Shown here: positions 1 to 7,613 of the stretch, in pieces
How the letters are laid out: every line of letters begins with the position of its first letter
Position numbering within the stretch: the stretch's first letter is position 1
Assembly: GCA_005239595.1 (NCBI GenBank)
Contig: SBBT01000173.1
Span: 1 to 11,556, forward strand
Source of the DNA: Candidatus Troglogloeales bacterium
GTDB lineage: Bacteria > Nitrospirota > Nitrospiria > SBBL01 > SBBT01
Length of the DNA: 11,556 nt
Direction: 5' to 3'
The notes under the pieces: model-generated
What the model was told of the DNA's origin: nothing
The model's input: only the letters and a program-made list of their open reading frames with translations
Database searches by the model: none
Translations under genes and position numbers: made by a program

Positions 1-1
1 G

Positions 2-100
2 CTGCCCCTCGGCTATCTGCTGGCGAAAGAGATGCAGGAGATTTTTGACGAGGATAAAGTCACCCACCAGCAGGGACCAGCCGAACCGGAAGGCGACTGA
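2..100 (+). CDS. C-terminal end of an unidentified protein (partial)
   Basis: An open frame entering from the left edge gives 32 residues (beginning LPLGYLLAKEMQEIF) and ends in TGA at 98-100. The tail is hydrophilic and acidic, ending in EPEGD, and the visible start is amphipathic. There is too little to assign a family. It is convergent with the protease gene on the other strand, with only six bases between the two stop codons and no room for a separate terminator hairpin. That the frame is real is inferred from its being open to the edge and from the neat convergent spacing; a chance frame of this length cannot be excluded. Confidence 0.5.
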   Translation: MPLGYLLAKEMQEIFDEDKVTHQQGPAEPEGD

Positions 101-106
101 AACCAA

Positions 107-811
107 CTAAAGAACCCATCCTCCGAAGATATAGCCGGAAACAAGCGAGACGATCGGCCAGACAATATTTCGCATCACCCCCAACGGATCAAAGAAAACG
201 AGCAGCAATAAAATGATCATACCGTAGGGCTCAATTCTGCCGAGCAAGATCGATTGGCGGTGCGGCAGGATGCCGGCCAGAACCCGCCCGCCATCTAAGG
301 GGGGAATCGGGATAAGGTTATACACCATCAAGACGACATTGATATCAACTGAAAAACGGAGCATTAAAAGGAGCGGCGTCAGAAACAAGGAGGCAGGTCC
401 ATCGGGAGACATAAAATTCCCGACAGAGGAAGAGAAAGCGGGGTTGAGCAATAAAATCAGCCGATAGAAAAAGCCGCTCATGACGGCTAAACACAGGTTC
501 ATCCCCGGCCCCGCCGCCGCCACCCACGCCATGTCCTGTTTTGGACGGCGCAGATTCAACGCGTTCACCGGCACCGGTTTGGCATAACCGAAAATAAAAC
601 CGGTTGTTGCAAAAAACAAGAGCGGCATCAGAATGGTTCCAAAGATGTCGGTGTGAATCCAGGGATTCAACGTAATCCTCCCCAACATCCGCGCGGTGGT
701 ATCTCCCTTTTTGTCGGCCACCCAGGCGTGTGCCGCCTCATGAAGGGTAACCGCAAAAATAAGCGGCAGCGCCATGATAGAAATCTGTTGAACAATGGGG
801 CCTACCTGCAT
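107..811 (-). CDS. Site-2 protease family (M50) membrane zinc metalloprotease
   Basis: The 234-residue protein is an integral membrane zinc protease of the short, PDZ-less M50 group (SpoIVFB/YwhC-like). The zinc motif HEAAH lies at residues 24-28 inside the first membrane segment. The second active-site motif, NLIPIPPLDGG, is at 165-175, with D173 the expected third zinc ligand. Further hydrophobic segments lie near 55-75, 97-125, 143-165 and 195-230. The GYAKPVPVN stretch at 75-83 is also typical of the family. Length and motif spacing are normal, so the enzyme looks intact. Family members cut other membrane proteins within the bilayer, but the substrate here cannot be told. I see no clear ribosome binding site before the ATG at 811. 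The gene lies 96 bp downstream of the carboxyltransferase gene and may be the last member of that operon. A functional link to it is not evident. Confidence 0.9.
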   Translation of the reverse strand: MQVGPIVQQISIMALPLIFAVTLHEAAHAWVADKKGDTTARMLGRITLNPWIHTDIFGTILMPLLFFATTGFIFGYAKPVPVNALNLRRPKQDMAWVAAAGPGMNLCLAVMSGFFYRLILLLNPAFSSSVGNFMSPDGPASLFLTPLLLMLRFSVDINVVLMVYNLIPIPPLDGGRVLAGILPHRQSILLGRIEPYGMIILLLLVFFDPLGVMRNIVWPIVSLVSGYIFGGWVL

Positions 812-907
812 ATTCGGTTTCTATTCTTTAGCTTTCCGAACGTTCAAGAACCTAAAAGCACACCAAAACCGACTAACAGGGAAAAGCAGGGGTTCATCAT
901 TACTTTT

Positions 908-2752
908 TTACGGATTTGGCCTGATCTCCACTAATACCTCATCGGGATTGACACGCTCCCCTTCTGCCACATAGATCGCCTTCACAATACCGCTAATCGA
1001 TGTGTGGACCTCGCTCTGCATCTTCATCGCCTCCACGATCAGAACGGTGTCACCCGCCGTGACGGTATCTCCTACCTTGACCTTAATTGCCACGACAACC
1101 CCCGGCATCGGCGTCGTTACATCCCCGTCATGGACAGACTTAGGTAAAGTCGAGCGCCCTCCGACACGCACATCAATCTTCCCCTCCGCACTGGGAACCA
1201 CCTCCAGGAGCGACTCGACGATCACCTCTTCCAGTTGTCCATCCACATAAATAAAATACGGCTTTCCTCCCTCCACCGGATGTCCCACGCCGCCCACTTT
1301 AATATGAAATGTCTCGCCATGCACCTTCACATTATATTCGGTGGGGGCTAAAAGCGGCGGCACCTCGGATGAGGGCGCTTCCTCTGAAGAGGGAAGATGC
1401 GCCTCTTTTACAGGCCCTTGTGTCTTCCGAAAAAACTCTCGTGTTACATTAGGAAATATAGCATAACTAATTATATGTTCAATATTATCTGAAATTTCTT
1501 TTAGCTCCTCTTTCGAACGATCCATTTCAGGAGCCAGAAGATCGGCCGGCCGGCATAAAATGGGCGCTTCATCGCCCACTGCCTTTTTTCGCACCATTTC
1601 ATTAATGGGGGCAGGCGGCTTTCCATAAAGCCCTTTTAAATAATTCTTTGTCTCTGTCGTAATAACCTTATAGCGATCTCCCGTCAGGACATTAAGCGTC
1701 GCCTGCGTTCCGACAATTTGGCTCATCGGGGTCACCAGGGGTGGAAAACCGAAATCCTCTCGCACCTTCGGCACCTCGTCCAACACCTCCCGCATCCGGT
1801 GAAGCGACTTCTGCTCCGAAAGCTGCATCGTCAGGTTGGAAGTCATCCCGCCGGGAATTTGATATATCAAGACATTCGGGTCCACACCGGTATAATCAGA
1901 TTCGAATTCCTTGTATTTCTTCCTCACTTCACGAAAATAATCTGCGATTTCAGCCAGGAGGGTTAGATCAAACTGTGGATCATGCTTCCCTCCTTTCAAA
2001 ATACTGACAATCGTTTCGACGGGAGGATGGGATGTCCCGGAGGCCAGAGATGATATAGCGGTATCCACAATGTCAACTCCCGCCTCAATCGCCTTCAGAC
2101 AGGTGGAGACCGCCATCGCCCCCGTATCGTGGCTGTGAAGATGGATAGGGACCGAAACCGCCTTCTTTAGTTTGCCAATCAGATCGAAGGCGGCATAGGG
2201 AGAAAGAAGCCCGGCCATGTCTTTAACACAGATGGCATCGGACCCCATATCCTCCAGCCGTTTGGCCATTTCAACAAAGAGGGCATGATTGTGGACAGGG
2301 CTGATGGTATAACAAAATGTCCCCTCCACCTTTCCGCCATACTTTAAGGCCGCCTTGATCGACGTCTTGAGATTGCGAAAATCGTTTAACGCGTCGAATA
2401 TGCGCAGGATATTGATTCCATTGGCGATGGCGCGGTCGATAAACCGCTCGACGACATCGTCGGCATAATGGCGATAGCCGACAAGGTTTTGGCCCCGAAG
2501 CAACATCTGGAAGGGGGTACGCGGCATGCACTTCTTTAATTCCCGAATTCTCTCCCACGGATCTTCTTTTAAATACCGGATTGCTGCATCGAAGGTGGCC
2601 CCTCCCCACATCTCCACGGCGGCATAGCCGACCCGATCAATTTTCTCCGCGATCGGGAGCATATCTTCCGTGCGAAGACGCGTTGCGATCAGACACTGGT
2701 GCCCGTCCCTTAATGTCGTATCCATGATTTGAATCGGTTTTGCCTTTGACAT
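908..2752 (-). CDS. pycB: Pyruvate carboxylase subunit B type (carboxyltransferase + biotinyl domain; OadA family)
   Basis: The 614-residue protein transfers CO2 from carboxybiotin to a 2-oxo acid, most likely pyruvate to oxaloacetate, in the cytoplasm. The carboxyltransferase TIM barrel starts at once (MDTTLRDGHQ, residues 10-19). Catalytic lysine K177 is in CVKDMAGLL and the metal-binding HLHSHDTG motif is at 204-211. The post-barrel region carries QIPGGMTSNL (298-307). After a Ser/Glu/Pro-rich linker (about 448-470) comes the biotinyl domain with EAMKMQ, biotin on K577, 37 residues from the end. The frame is open 15 codons further upstream, but I chose the ATG at 2752: it is preceded by a GGGGGTAGGA-type binding site, and the longer start would run into pycA. 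The pycA stop codon TAG is itself part of that site, which suggests coupled translation. The alternatives are oxaloacetate decarboxylase alpha subunit, made unlikely by the absence of OadB/OadG nearby, or 2-oxoglutarate carboxylase large subunit (CfiA). Confidence 0.93.
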   Translation of the reverse strand: MSKAKPIQIMDTTLRDGHQCLIATRLRTEDMLPIAEKIDRVGYAAVEMWGGATFDAAIRYLKEDPWERIRELKKCMPRTPFQMLLRGQNLVGYRHYADDVVERFIDRAIANGINILRIFDALNDFRNLKTSIKAALKYGGKVEGTFCYTISPVHNHALFVEMAKRLEDMGSDAICVKDMAGLLSPYAAFDLIGKLKKAVSVPIHLHSHDTGAMAVSTCLKAIEAGVDIVDTAISSLASGTSHPPVETIVSILKGGKHDPQFDLTLLAEIADYFREVRKKYKEFESDYTGVDPNVLIYQIPGGMTSNLTMQLSEQKSLHRMREVLDEVPKVREDFGFPPLVTPMSQIVGTQATLNVLTGDRYKVITTETKNYLKGLYGKPPAPINEMVRKKAVGDEAPILCRPADLLAPEMDRSKEELKEISDNIEHIISYAIFPNVTREFFRKTQGPVKEAHLPSSEEAPSSEVPPLLAPTEYNVKVHGETFHIKVGGVGHPVEGGKPYFIYVDGQLEEVIVESLLEVVPSAEGKIDVRVGGRSTLPKSVHDGDVTTPMPGVVVAIKVKVGDTVTAGDTVLIVEAMKMQSEVHTSISGIVKAIYVAEGERVNPDEVLVEIRPNP

Positions 2753-2756
2753 ATTC

Positions 2757-4175
2757 CTACCCCCTGGAATGCGCCGCGATGACCGCAGAGATCGCAATAA
2801 CCTTGTCGACCCGATTTACATCTGCCGCCACATTTAAGTGATCCAGGTGCGTGTCGATGTAATTCGTGTCAAATCGTCCTTCCCGGAAATCCGGGTCGTC
2901 CATCATTTCTTTGTAGAAAGAGATCGTGGTTTTAACGCCGCGAATGACATATTCGTCGAGGGCCCTTCGCATCCGCTGCACCGCCCCTTTCCACGTCCTC
3001 GCGCGAACCGTCAGCTTTGCAAGAAGGGAATCGTAATACGGGGGGACGACATATCCCGCATAGATATTCCCGTCAATCCGCACCCCAATGCCGCCGGGCG
3101 AATAATAGGCGGTAATCTTGCCGGGCGTTGGGATAAAATCCCGTTTTGGATCTTCTGCGTTGATTCTGCATTCAATGGCATGACCGGAAAGGACGACGTC
3201 TTTCTTGCGAATCGACATCGGCTGACCCGCCGCAATCCGGATCATCTCGCGTACGATATCAACCCCCGTAATTTCCTCCGTCACCGTGTGCTCCACCTGG
3301 ATTCGGGTATTCATCTCAAGAAAATAATAACGCAAGTTGGAATCCACCAGGAACTCAACCGTCCCGGCCGATGTGTAATGAACCGATTGCGCCGCCGCAA
3401 TCGCCGCTTCTCCCATCTCCTGGCGAAGCCGCTCGTCCAAAATGAGCGAGGGGGCGATCTCAACCAACTTCTGGTGCCGTCTCTGTATGGAGCAATCGCG
3501 TTCCCCCAAATGGATCACGTTCCCCGCGTGGTCCGCAAGGATTTGAAATTCAATATGGTGGGTAGAAACCAGGTATTTTTCGAGGTAGACCTCCGCCTTT
3601 CCGAAGGCGGCCATCGCCTCCGCCTGCGCTATCGGGAAAAACCGTGTCAGCTCCCCTTGGTTACGGCAGATGCGAAGCCCGCGTCCCCCCCCTCCGGCGG
3701 AGGCCTTCAACATCACAGGATATCCGATCGACTCGCAAAAGCTGATCGCCTCGGGAAGCGCTGCAATCGGCTCCACCAGACCGGGGACGATGGGGATCCC
3801 GACTTCCTTCATCTTTTTCCTCGCCAGAACCTTATCACCCATGGTCTGAATCGCCTCTGCGGAAGGCCCAATAAATGTTACGCCGTTTTCTTCGCAAGCC
3901 CGGGCGAATTCGGCGTTTTCCGCCAGAAACCCGTATCCCGGGTGGATGGCATCCACCCCTTTTTGTTTAGCCAGATCGATAATCCGGTAAATATTGAGAT
4001 AACCCTCAATCGGCCCCGGCCCAACCAGGCACGACTCATCCGCTTTTTTAACATACAGGGTGGTGGCGTCCGCCTCCGAATAGATCGCAACCGTCGGGAT
4101 GGAAAGCTCCTTGCATCCCCGTATGATACGAAGGGCAACTTCGCCTCGATTGGCAATCAACACCTTTTTAAACAT
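2757..4175 (-). CDS. pycA: Biotin carboxylase subunit (PycA/AccC/CfiB family)
   Basis: The 472-residue protein is an ATP-grasp enzyme that carboxylates the biotin carried by the neighbouring subunit, using ATP and bicarbonate. It shows the N-terminal biotin-carboxylase fold (FKKVLIANRGEVALRI), HPGYGFLAEN at 78-87, the glycine-rich ATP loop GGGGRG at 161-166, RRHQK at 232-236, E287/N289/R291 in EMNTRIQVEH, and R337 in ECRINAED. These match the E. coli AccC active-site set shifted by about one residue. One small oddity is THHIEFQ near 205-211, where most relatives have PRHIE. Adjacency to a carboxyltransferase/biotinyl gene, rather than accB, argues for a two-subunit pyruvate (or 2-oxoglutarate) carboxylase instead of acetyl-CoA carboxylase. 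An AAGAGGG binding site lies four bases before the ATG and overlaps the upstream gene's TAA. Confidence is high for the family and moderate for the substrate. Confidence 0.93.
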   Translation of the reverse strand: MFKKVLIANRGEVALRIIRGCKELSIPTVAIYSEADATTLYVKKADESCLVGPGPIEGYLNIYRIIDLAKQKGVDAIHPGYGFLAENAEFARACEENGVTFIGPSAEAIQTMGDKVLARKKMKEVGIPIVPGLVEPIAALPEAISFCESIGYPVMLKASAGGGGRGLRICRNQGELTRFFPIAQAEAMAAFGKAEVYLEKYLVSTHHIEFQILADHAGNVIHLGERDCSIQRRHQKLVEIAPSLILDERLRQEMGEAAIAAAQSVHYTSAGTVEFLVDSNLRYYFLEMNTRIQVEHTVTEEITGVDIVREMIRIAAGQPMSIRKKDVVLSGHAIECRINAEDPKRDFIPTPGKITAYYSPGGIGVRIDGNIYAGYVVPPYYDSLLAKLTVRARTWKGAVQRMRRALDEYVIRGVKTTISFYKEMMDDPDFREGRFDTNYIDTHLDHLNVAADVNRVDKVIAISAVIAAHSRG

Positions 4176-4184
4176 AGCGCCCTC

Positions 4185-6065
4185 TTAATTGATCTGCACA
4201 AATCTTCCACGCTGAACTTTTAATAAAAATGGTCTCTTGACGACCTCCCCTTCTTTGATCTCGGAAATAAAGCCAGAAGCGCCCGTAAACTGCCGTATCC
4301 TCCCCACCTTTGTTTTAATTTCCCAGGGGGTATAAGCCCCTTCTTTTACGGCCGACAAAATAAGCGACGTCGCGTCATAAGCCTGCGCGGAGAAGATATC
4401 CGGCTCTTCATGAAACCGCTTCCTGTACTGGGCCACGAACTTTTGCACGGCCGGATCGGGACTTTCCTTAAAAAAACCGTCCATGAAAACAGCCCCCTCT
4501 GCATAAAACCCGGCCATCTTTAAAAAATCAGGGGAGTTCCAGCTATTGACGCCTAAAAGTACCACATCCTTGATGTTGTGGAAAGCCAATTGTGGAATAA
4601 GCAACCCCACACTTTCAGCACTCCCCGGCAGAAAAAGGCCGCCAAATCCCGGCGTATATGAAATTTCCCGCTTTCTCTTTCCTTCCTCCACGACGTGAGA
4701 GATTCCTTTCTTTCCCAAATCAATCTCCTTGAGACGACGGATCGCGCTGGAGAAATCGGTATCGCCAGCAAGGTAAGGCTCCGCATGCACCATCTCTCCT
4801 CCCAGCTTGATCACCTCTTCCGAAAAGCATTTCATCCAGCCCATCCCAAAATTCTCCTTCGGAAAAAGAACGGCAAATTGCTTCAGCCCCATCTGATGCA
4901 CCGCATGCTCCGCCAAGGCATGGCACTGATACCGGTTGGTTATCGCGTTTCTGATGACCGATCTCCCCAATGATGTAAGATGAGAGGCTGTCGCCCCCGG
5001 CGTGATGAGCAGACGTTGCCCCCTCTCAACCATCGGGGCAACATAATCCACATCCTTACTAAGAAGGGGGCCCACAACGGCTACAGAACGATACTCGTCC
5101 AACCACCCCTCTATTCCCTTCCGATCTTCCTCGATGTCTTTCACAACCAGGCCGACCGAAGCGCCCGGGTTCTCCTCCTTGAATTGTTGAAGCGCCATCT
5201 GCGTCCCATTGAGCGCGGCCTCTCCAAACGGGGCCAACTTTCCTGACAACGGCAGAATCACTGCAATCAGATGACGGCTTGCCTTCGTCTTGTCTCTAAT
5301 CTGTCCCAACATACCTCTTGCGGCACCAGAAAACGGATGATCCGAAGAGGAGGAGAGAAACCGTTTAATATAGCGCTCTTCACGATAATAATCCCCCCTC
5401 TCTTCATACAGACCAATTAAACGGATCATCGCCTCATCCGCAGGAAAACCCGGCGCGAACTGTTTGACAACAGACTCAAGCTCTTTTTCGTGAAGCCGCT
5501 CTCTAATAAGGGCCACCACGGCATTTCGGACTCCCTGCAACTCCTCGGGCCCAAAGACCAGCTTTTTCTTTAACATCAGCACTTCAAGCGACTTGCCGTA
5601 CTCCTTTCTCACAAAATAGGCCTGGGCCAATTTATCATAGGCCTCTGCCTTATACGTCTCTTCGTCAGGAACAGGGTCCCACAGCTGCAGCACATCGTTG
5701 AACTCTCCACGGGCAAGATAGAGCTCCGAAAGGCGCATTCTGGCATCGTTGATTCGATCGTCCTCCGGGAATTTTTCCAGGAATGCCTTTAAGAACGAAA
5801 TGGCCTTTTTAGGCTCCCGCTCTTTGTGGAGATCGCTTAAATAGAGGTGCGCTTCCGGCAGGAAAATGCTGACAGGATATTTTGACAAAAGCTGTTCGAA
5901 CGCAAAAATGGCAACCTCCCTGTTTTCCAAGTCTGCATAGGTTTTACCCTGATCAAAGAGTGCCTGCTCCTCCGGCGCAATCAGGGAGGGATCTTCGGAA
6001 AAACCCTCCCTGAAAAAACAAAGGGCCAGAACGATCAAAATGATTTTTTTAAAAATATGAAACAC
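4185..6065 (-). CDS. LpoA/YraM-like protein: TPR domain plus periplasmic-binding-fold domain
   Basis: The 626-residue protein is predicted to be exported and to act in the periplasm or at the outer membrane. Residues 1-23 form a basic-hydrophobic signal peptide; C16 follows LAL, a poor lipobox, so signal peptidase I cleavage after GFS is at least as likely. Residues about 30-250 are helical TPR-like repeats of the YbgF/BamD style (A-x-F-x-x-L-x-x-Y-P spacing). From about residue 265 (LIAVILPLSGKLAPFG) to the end is a type-I periplasmic binding fold like the amino-acid-binding Peripla_BP_6 family. This order matches E. coli LpoA, the outer-membrane activator of penicillin-binding protein PBP1A, but orthology is inference; it could also be a branched-chain amino-acid binding protein with an added TPR. 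The start is GTG with no clear ribosome binding site. It heads the operon, nine bases before pycA. Confidence 0.85.
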   Translation of the reverse strand: MFHIFKKIILIVLALCFFREGFSEDPSLIAPEEQALFDQGKTYADLENREVAIFAFEQLLSKYPVSIFLPEAHLYLSDLHKEREPKKAISFLKAFLEKFPEDDRINDARMRLSELYLARGEFNDVLQLWDPVPDEETYKAEAYDKLAQAYFVRKEYGKSLEVLMLKKKLVFGPEELQGVRNAVVALIRERLHEKELESVVKQFAPGFPADEAMIRLIGLYEERGDYYREERYIKRFLSSSSDHPFSGAARGMLGQIRDKTKASRHLIAVILPLSGKLAPFGEAALNGTQMALQQFKEENPGASVGLVVKDIEEDRKGIEGWLDEYRSVAVVGPLLSKDVDYVAPMVERGQRLLITPGATASHLTSLGRSVIRNAITNRYQCHALAEHAVHQMGLKQFAVLFPKENFGMGWMKCFSEEVIKLGGEMVHAEPYLAGDTDFSSAIRRLKEIDLGKKGISHVVEEGKRKREISYTPGFGGLFLPGSAESVGLLIPQLAFHNIKDVVLLGVNSWNSPDFLKMAGFYAEGAVFMDGFFKESPDPAVQKFVAQYRKRFHEEPDIFSAQAYDATSLILSAVKEGAYTPWEIKTKVGRIRQFTGASGFISEIKEGEVVKRPFLLKVQRGRFVQIN

Positions 6066-6074
6066 CTGGCTCGG

Positions 6075-6102
6075 CTTATCACAGTGGCGTTCTCCTTGTC
6101 AA
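6075..6102 (-). promoter_or_regulatory. Predicted promoter of the lpoA-like/pycA/pycB operon
   Basis: Reading leftward, a perfect -35 TTGACA (6102-6097) is followed after 16 bases by GATAAG (6080-6075), preceded by TGT as in an extended -10. Transcription would begin near 6068-6067, two or three bases before the GTG start at 6065, so the message would have almost no leader. That fits the absence of a ribosome binding site. The -35 bases are the same ones that serve the rightward promoter of xerD. This is read by eye against the sigma-70 consensus, not measured. Confidence 0.55.
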
Positions 6103-6125
6103 GGAAACCGGCTTTGCGATAAAAT
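6096..6125 (+). promoter_or_regulatory. Predicted promoter of xerD, sharing its -35 with the opposite promoter
   Basis: TTGTCA (6096-6101, five of six consensus bases) and TAAAAT (6120-6125, five of six) are 18 bases apart. The expected transcription start, about seven bases on, coincides with the xerD ATG at 6132, which would make the transcript leaderless. No Shine-Dalgarno sequence lies in the preceding bases (ATCCCCAG). The alternative -10, GATAAA at 6118-6123 with a 16-base spacer, would give a start only a couple of bases earlier. Confidence 0.5.
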
Positions 6126-6131
6126 CCCCAG

Positions 6132-7016
6132 ATGGATCAGATGATCGATCGTTTTCTGAACTACCTTTCTGTTGAGAAAGGTCTCTCCTTGAATACCCTA
6201 TCAGCCTATAGCCAAGACCTTAAAAAACTGACGGAGCAATTTAAAAAACAGCGCGCCCGCATCGACACCGCAGGCCGAAAAGAGATGCGCTTGTTTCTCT
6301 CGGATTTAAGAGGACAAGCTCTCTCCTCTTCTTCTATCACGCGTATTCTTTCCACCTTGCGCACCTTCTTTAAGTTTCTTTCCAACGAGGGGATGATCCA
6401 CCATGATCCAATGGCCCAAATCGCCTCTCCGAAGAGGGCGTATCGTCTGCCGAAGGTGTTGCACCCAAAAGAAGTGGAGGCCCTCCTCAACTTTAATAAA
6501 GGGGACTCGCCCACTTCCATCCGAGACGACGCCATGATCGAGCTTCTGTACGCCACCGGACTGCGCGTATCCGAACTGATCCGGCTTCTGATGACTTCAA
6601 TCAACATGGAAGGGGGTTATCTGGTCTCCAAGGGGAAGGGGGCTAAGGAACGTATCGTACCGATAGGACAGTACGCACGGCAAAAGCTAGACCACTACAT
6701 CCTCCATACCAGGCCGTTGCTCCTTAAAGGAAAGGATACAAAAGACCTTTTCATCAACCGATCCGGAAAGGGGATGAGTCGGCAGGCTTTTTGGAAACTT
6801 CTAAAACGTTACGCGCACAAGGCCGGGATTGAAAGACCGATCTCGCCTCATATGTTGCGGCATTCTTTCGCCACCCACCTGTTAGATGGAGGCGCCGACC
6901 TCCGTTCCGTGCAACTGCTCTTGGGACACGCCGACATCTCCACCTCGCAAATTTACACCCACGTCAGTCGAGAACGACTGAAGGCAATTCACCAAAAGAG
7001 CCATCCGAGGGGATAG
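6132..7016 (+). CDS. xerD: Site-specific tyrosine recombinase XerD
   Basis: The 294-residue protein resolves chromosome dimers at dif together with XerC, acting with FtsK at the division septum. An N-terminal SAM-like DNA-binding domain (1-95, starting DQMIDRFLNYLSVEKGLS) is followed by the catalytic domain with the full tyrosine recombinase set: R145 in ATGLRVSEL, K169 in SKGKG, H240 and R243 in HMLRH, H266 in LLGHADIS, and nucleophile Y275 in QIYTHVS. The ending (ERLKAIHQKSHPRG) is XerD-like rather than XerC-like. Length is normal for the family and no attachment sites or integron cassettes are nearby, so this is the housekeeping enzyme rather than a phage integrase. The ATG at 6132 has no ribosome binding site; a second in-frame ATG lies at 6141. 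It ends convergently with apt, 28 bp away. Confidence 0.95.
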   Translation: MDQMIDRFLNYLSVEKGLSLNTLSAYSQDLKKLTEQFKKQRARIDTAGRKEMRLFLSDLRGQALSSSSITRILSTLRTFFKFLSNEGMIHHDPMAQIASPKRAYRLPKVLHPKEVEALLNFNKGDSPTSIRDDAMIELLYATGLRVSELIRLLMTSINMEGGYLVSKGKGAKERIVPIGQYARQKLDHYILHTRPLLLKGKDTKDLFINRSGKGMSRQAFWKLLKRYAHKAGIERPISPHMLRHSFATHLLDGGADLRSVQLLLGHADISTSQIYTHVSRERLKAIHQKSHPRG

Positions 7017-7044
7017 CCGTTTATTCATAAAGAGGAAACCCCTA

Positions 7045-7560
7045 TCAATCGTAGGTCAGTAAAGAAATGAGGGGCAGACCGTGTAACCGCTCCCGCCCTT
7101 TTAGACCTTTTAATTCAATCAGAAAGGCAATCCCCGCAATCTTTCCTCCCAACCGTTTGACAAGATTCACCGCAGCGGACATCGTTCCGCCCGTTGCCAG
7201 AAGATCGTCCACTACCAGAATCGACTCCCCCGGCGAGATGGCATCCCGATGAATCGCCAAGCTGTCAAAACCATATTCGAGGCTGTATTTCTCCACAACC
7301 TGTTCGGCCGGAAGTTTCCCGGGTTTTCGGGCGGGGACAAAGCCGGCATTGAGCCGCCGGGCGATCGGCCCCCCTAATATAAAACCACGCGATTCAATGG
7401 CGACCACTTTCTGAATCCCTTTATCAAGAAAGGGAAACGTCATTTGGTAGATGACCTCTTGAAAAAGGACAGGATCCTTCAGGAGGGTGGTAATATCATA
7501 GAATAAAATACCCTTTTTGGGGAAATCCTGGACTTCCCGAATACTCGATTTTAAATCCAA
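7045..7560 (-). CDS. apt: Adenine phosphoribosyltransferase
   Basis: The 171-residue enzyme makes AMP from adenine and PRPP in purine salvage. The PRPP-binding motif ILVVDDLLATGGT is at 114-126. The flexible-loop region carries RKPGKLP (78-84), and ESRGF (56-60) is the usual start of the core fold. The N-terminus LDLKSSIREVQDFPKKGILF lines up with the MDLK start of Bacillus Apt. I therefore place the start at the TTG at 7560, five bases after an AAAGGAGG ribosome binding site, rather than at a TTG six codons upstream that lies ahead of this site. Length then equals the family norm. It follows the sigma-factor gene by 53 bp on the same strand and is probably cotranscribed with it. Confidence 0.95.
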   Translation of the reverse strand: MDLKSSIREVQDFPKKGILFYDITTLLKDPVLFQEVIYQMTFPFLDKGIQKVVAIESRGFILGGPIARRLNAGFVPARKPGKLPAEQVVEKYSLEYGFDSLAIHRDAISPGESILVVDDLLATGGTMSAAVNLVKRLGGKIAGIAFLIELKGLKGRERLHGLPLISLLTYD

Positions 7561-7565
7561 AAGGG

Positions 7566-7573
7566 CCTCCTTT
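7566..7573 (-). promoter_or_regulatory. Strong ribosome binding site that fixes the TTG start of apt
   Basis: AAAGGAGG on the minus strand stands five bases before TTG at 7560. It is among the best Shine-Dalgarno matches in the window and probably compensates for the weak TTG initiation codon. It would lie inside the coding region if the longer open frame starting at 7578 were used, which argues against that start. Confidence 0.85.
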
Positions 7574-7613
7574 CTCAAAGTTCTGTAAAGAAACCCACAT
7601 CACAGACAGGCCG

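Noticed and set aside
838..845. GAACGTTC palindrome in the 812-907 gap before the protease gene
   Set aside because: A single eight-base palindrome without a loop, T run or promoter context; nothing else is seen in this 96-bp gap.
2838..4223. A 461-codon open frame on the plus strand fully antisense to pycA
   Set aside because: It is Arg/His/Asn-rich with no domain signature, lacks a ribosome binding site, and mirrors the codon bias of the well-supported pycA gene; it is a shadow frame.
6000..6065. Lipoprotein signal (Cys16) in the LpoA-like protein
   Set aside because: The residue before Cys is Leu in LALC, against the Gly/Ala/Ser expected; kept only as a possibility, with ordinary signal peptidase cleavage preferred.
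7017..7044. GATAG/CTATC inverted bases between xerD and apt as a bidirectional terminator
   Set aside because: Only five pairs are possible; the flanking G and C runs do not pair in the needed orientation, and no T run follows.
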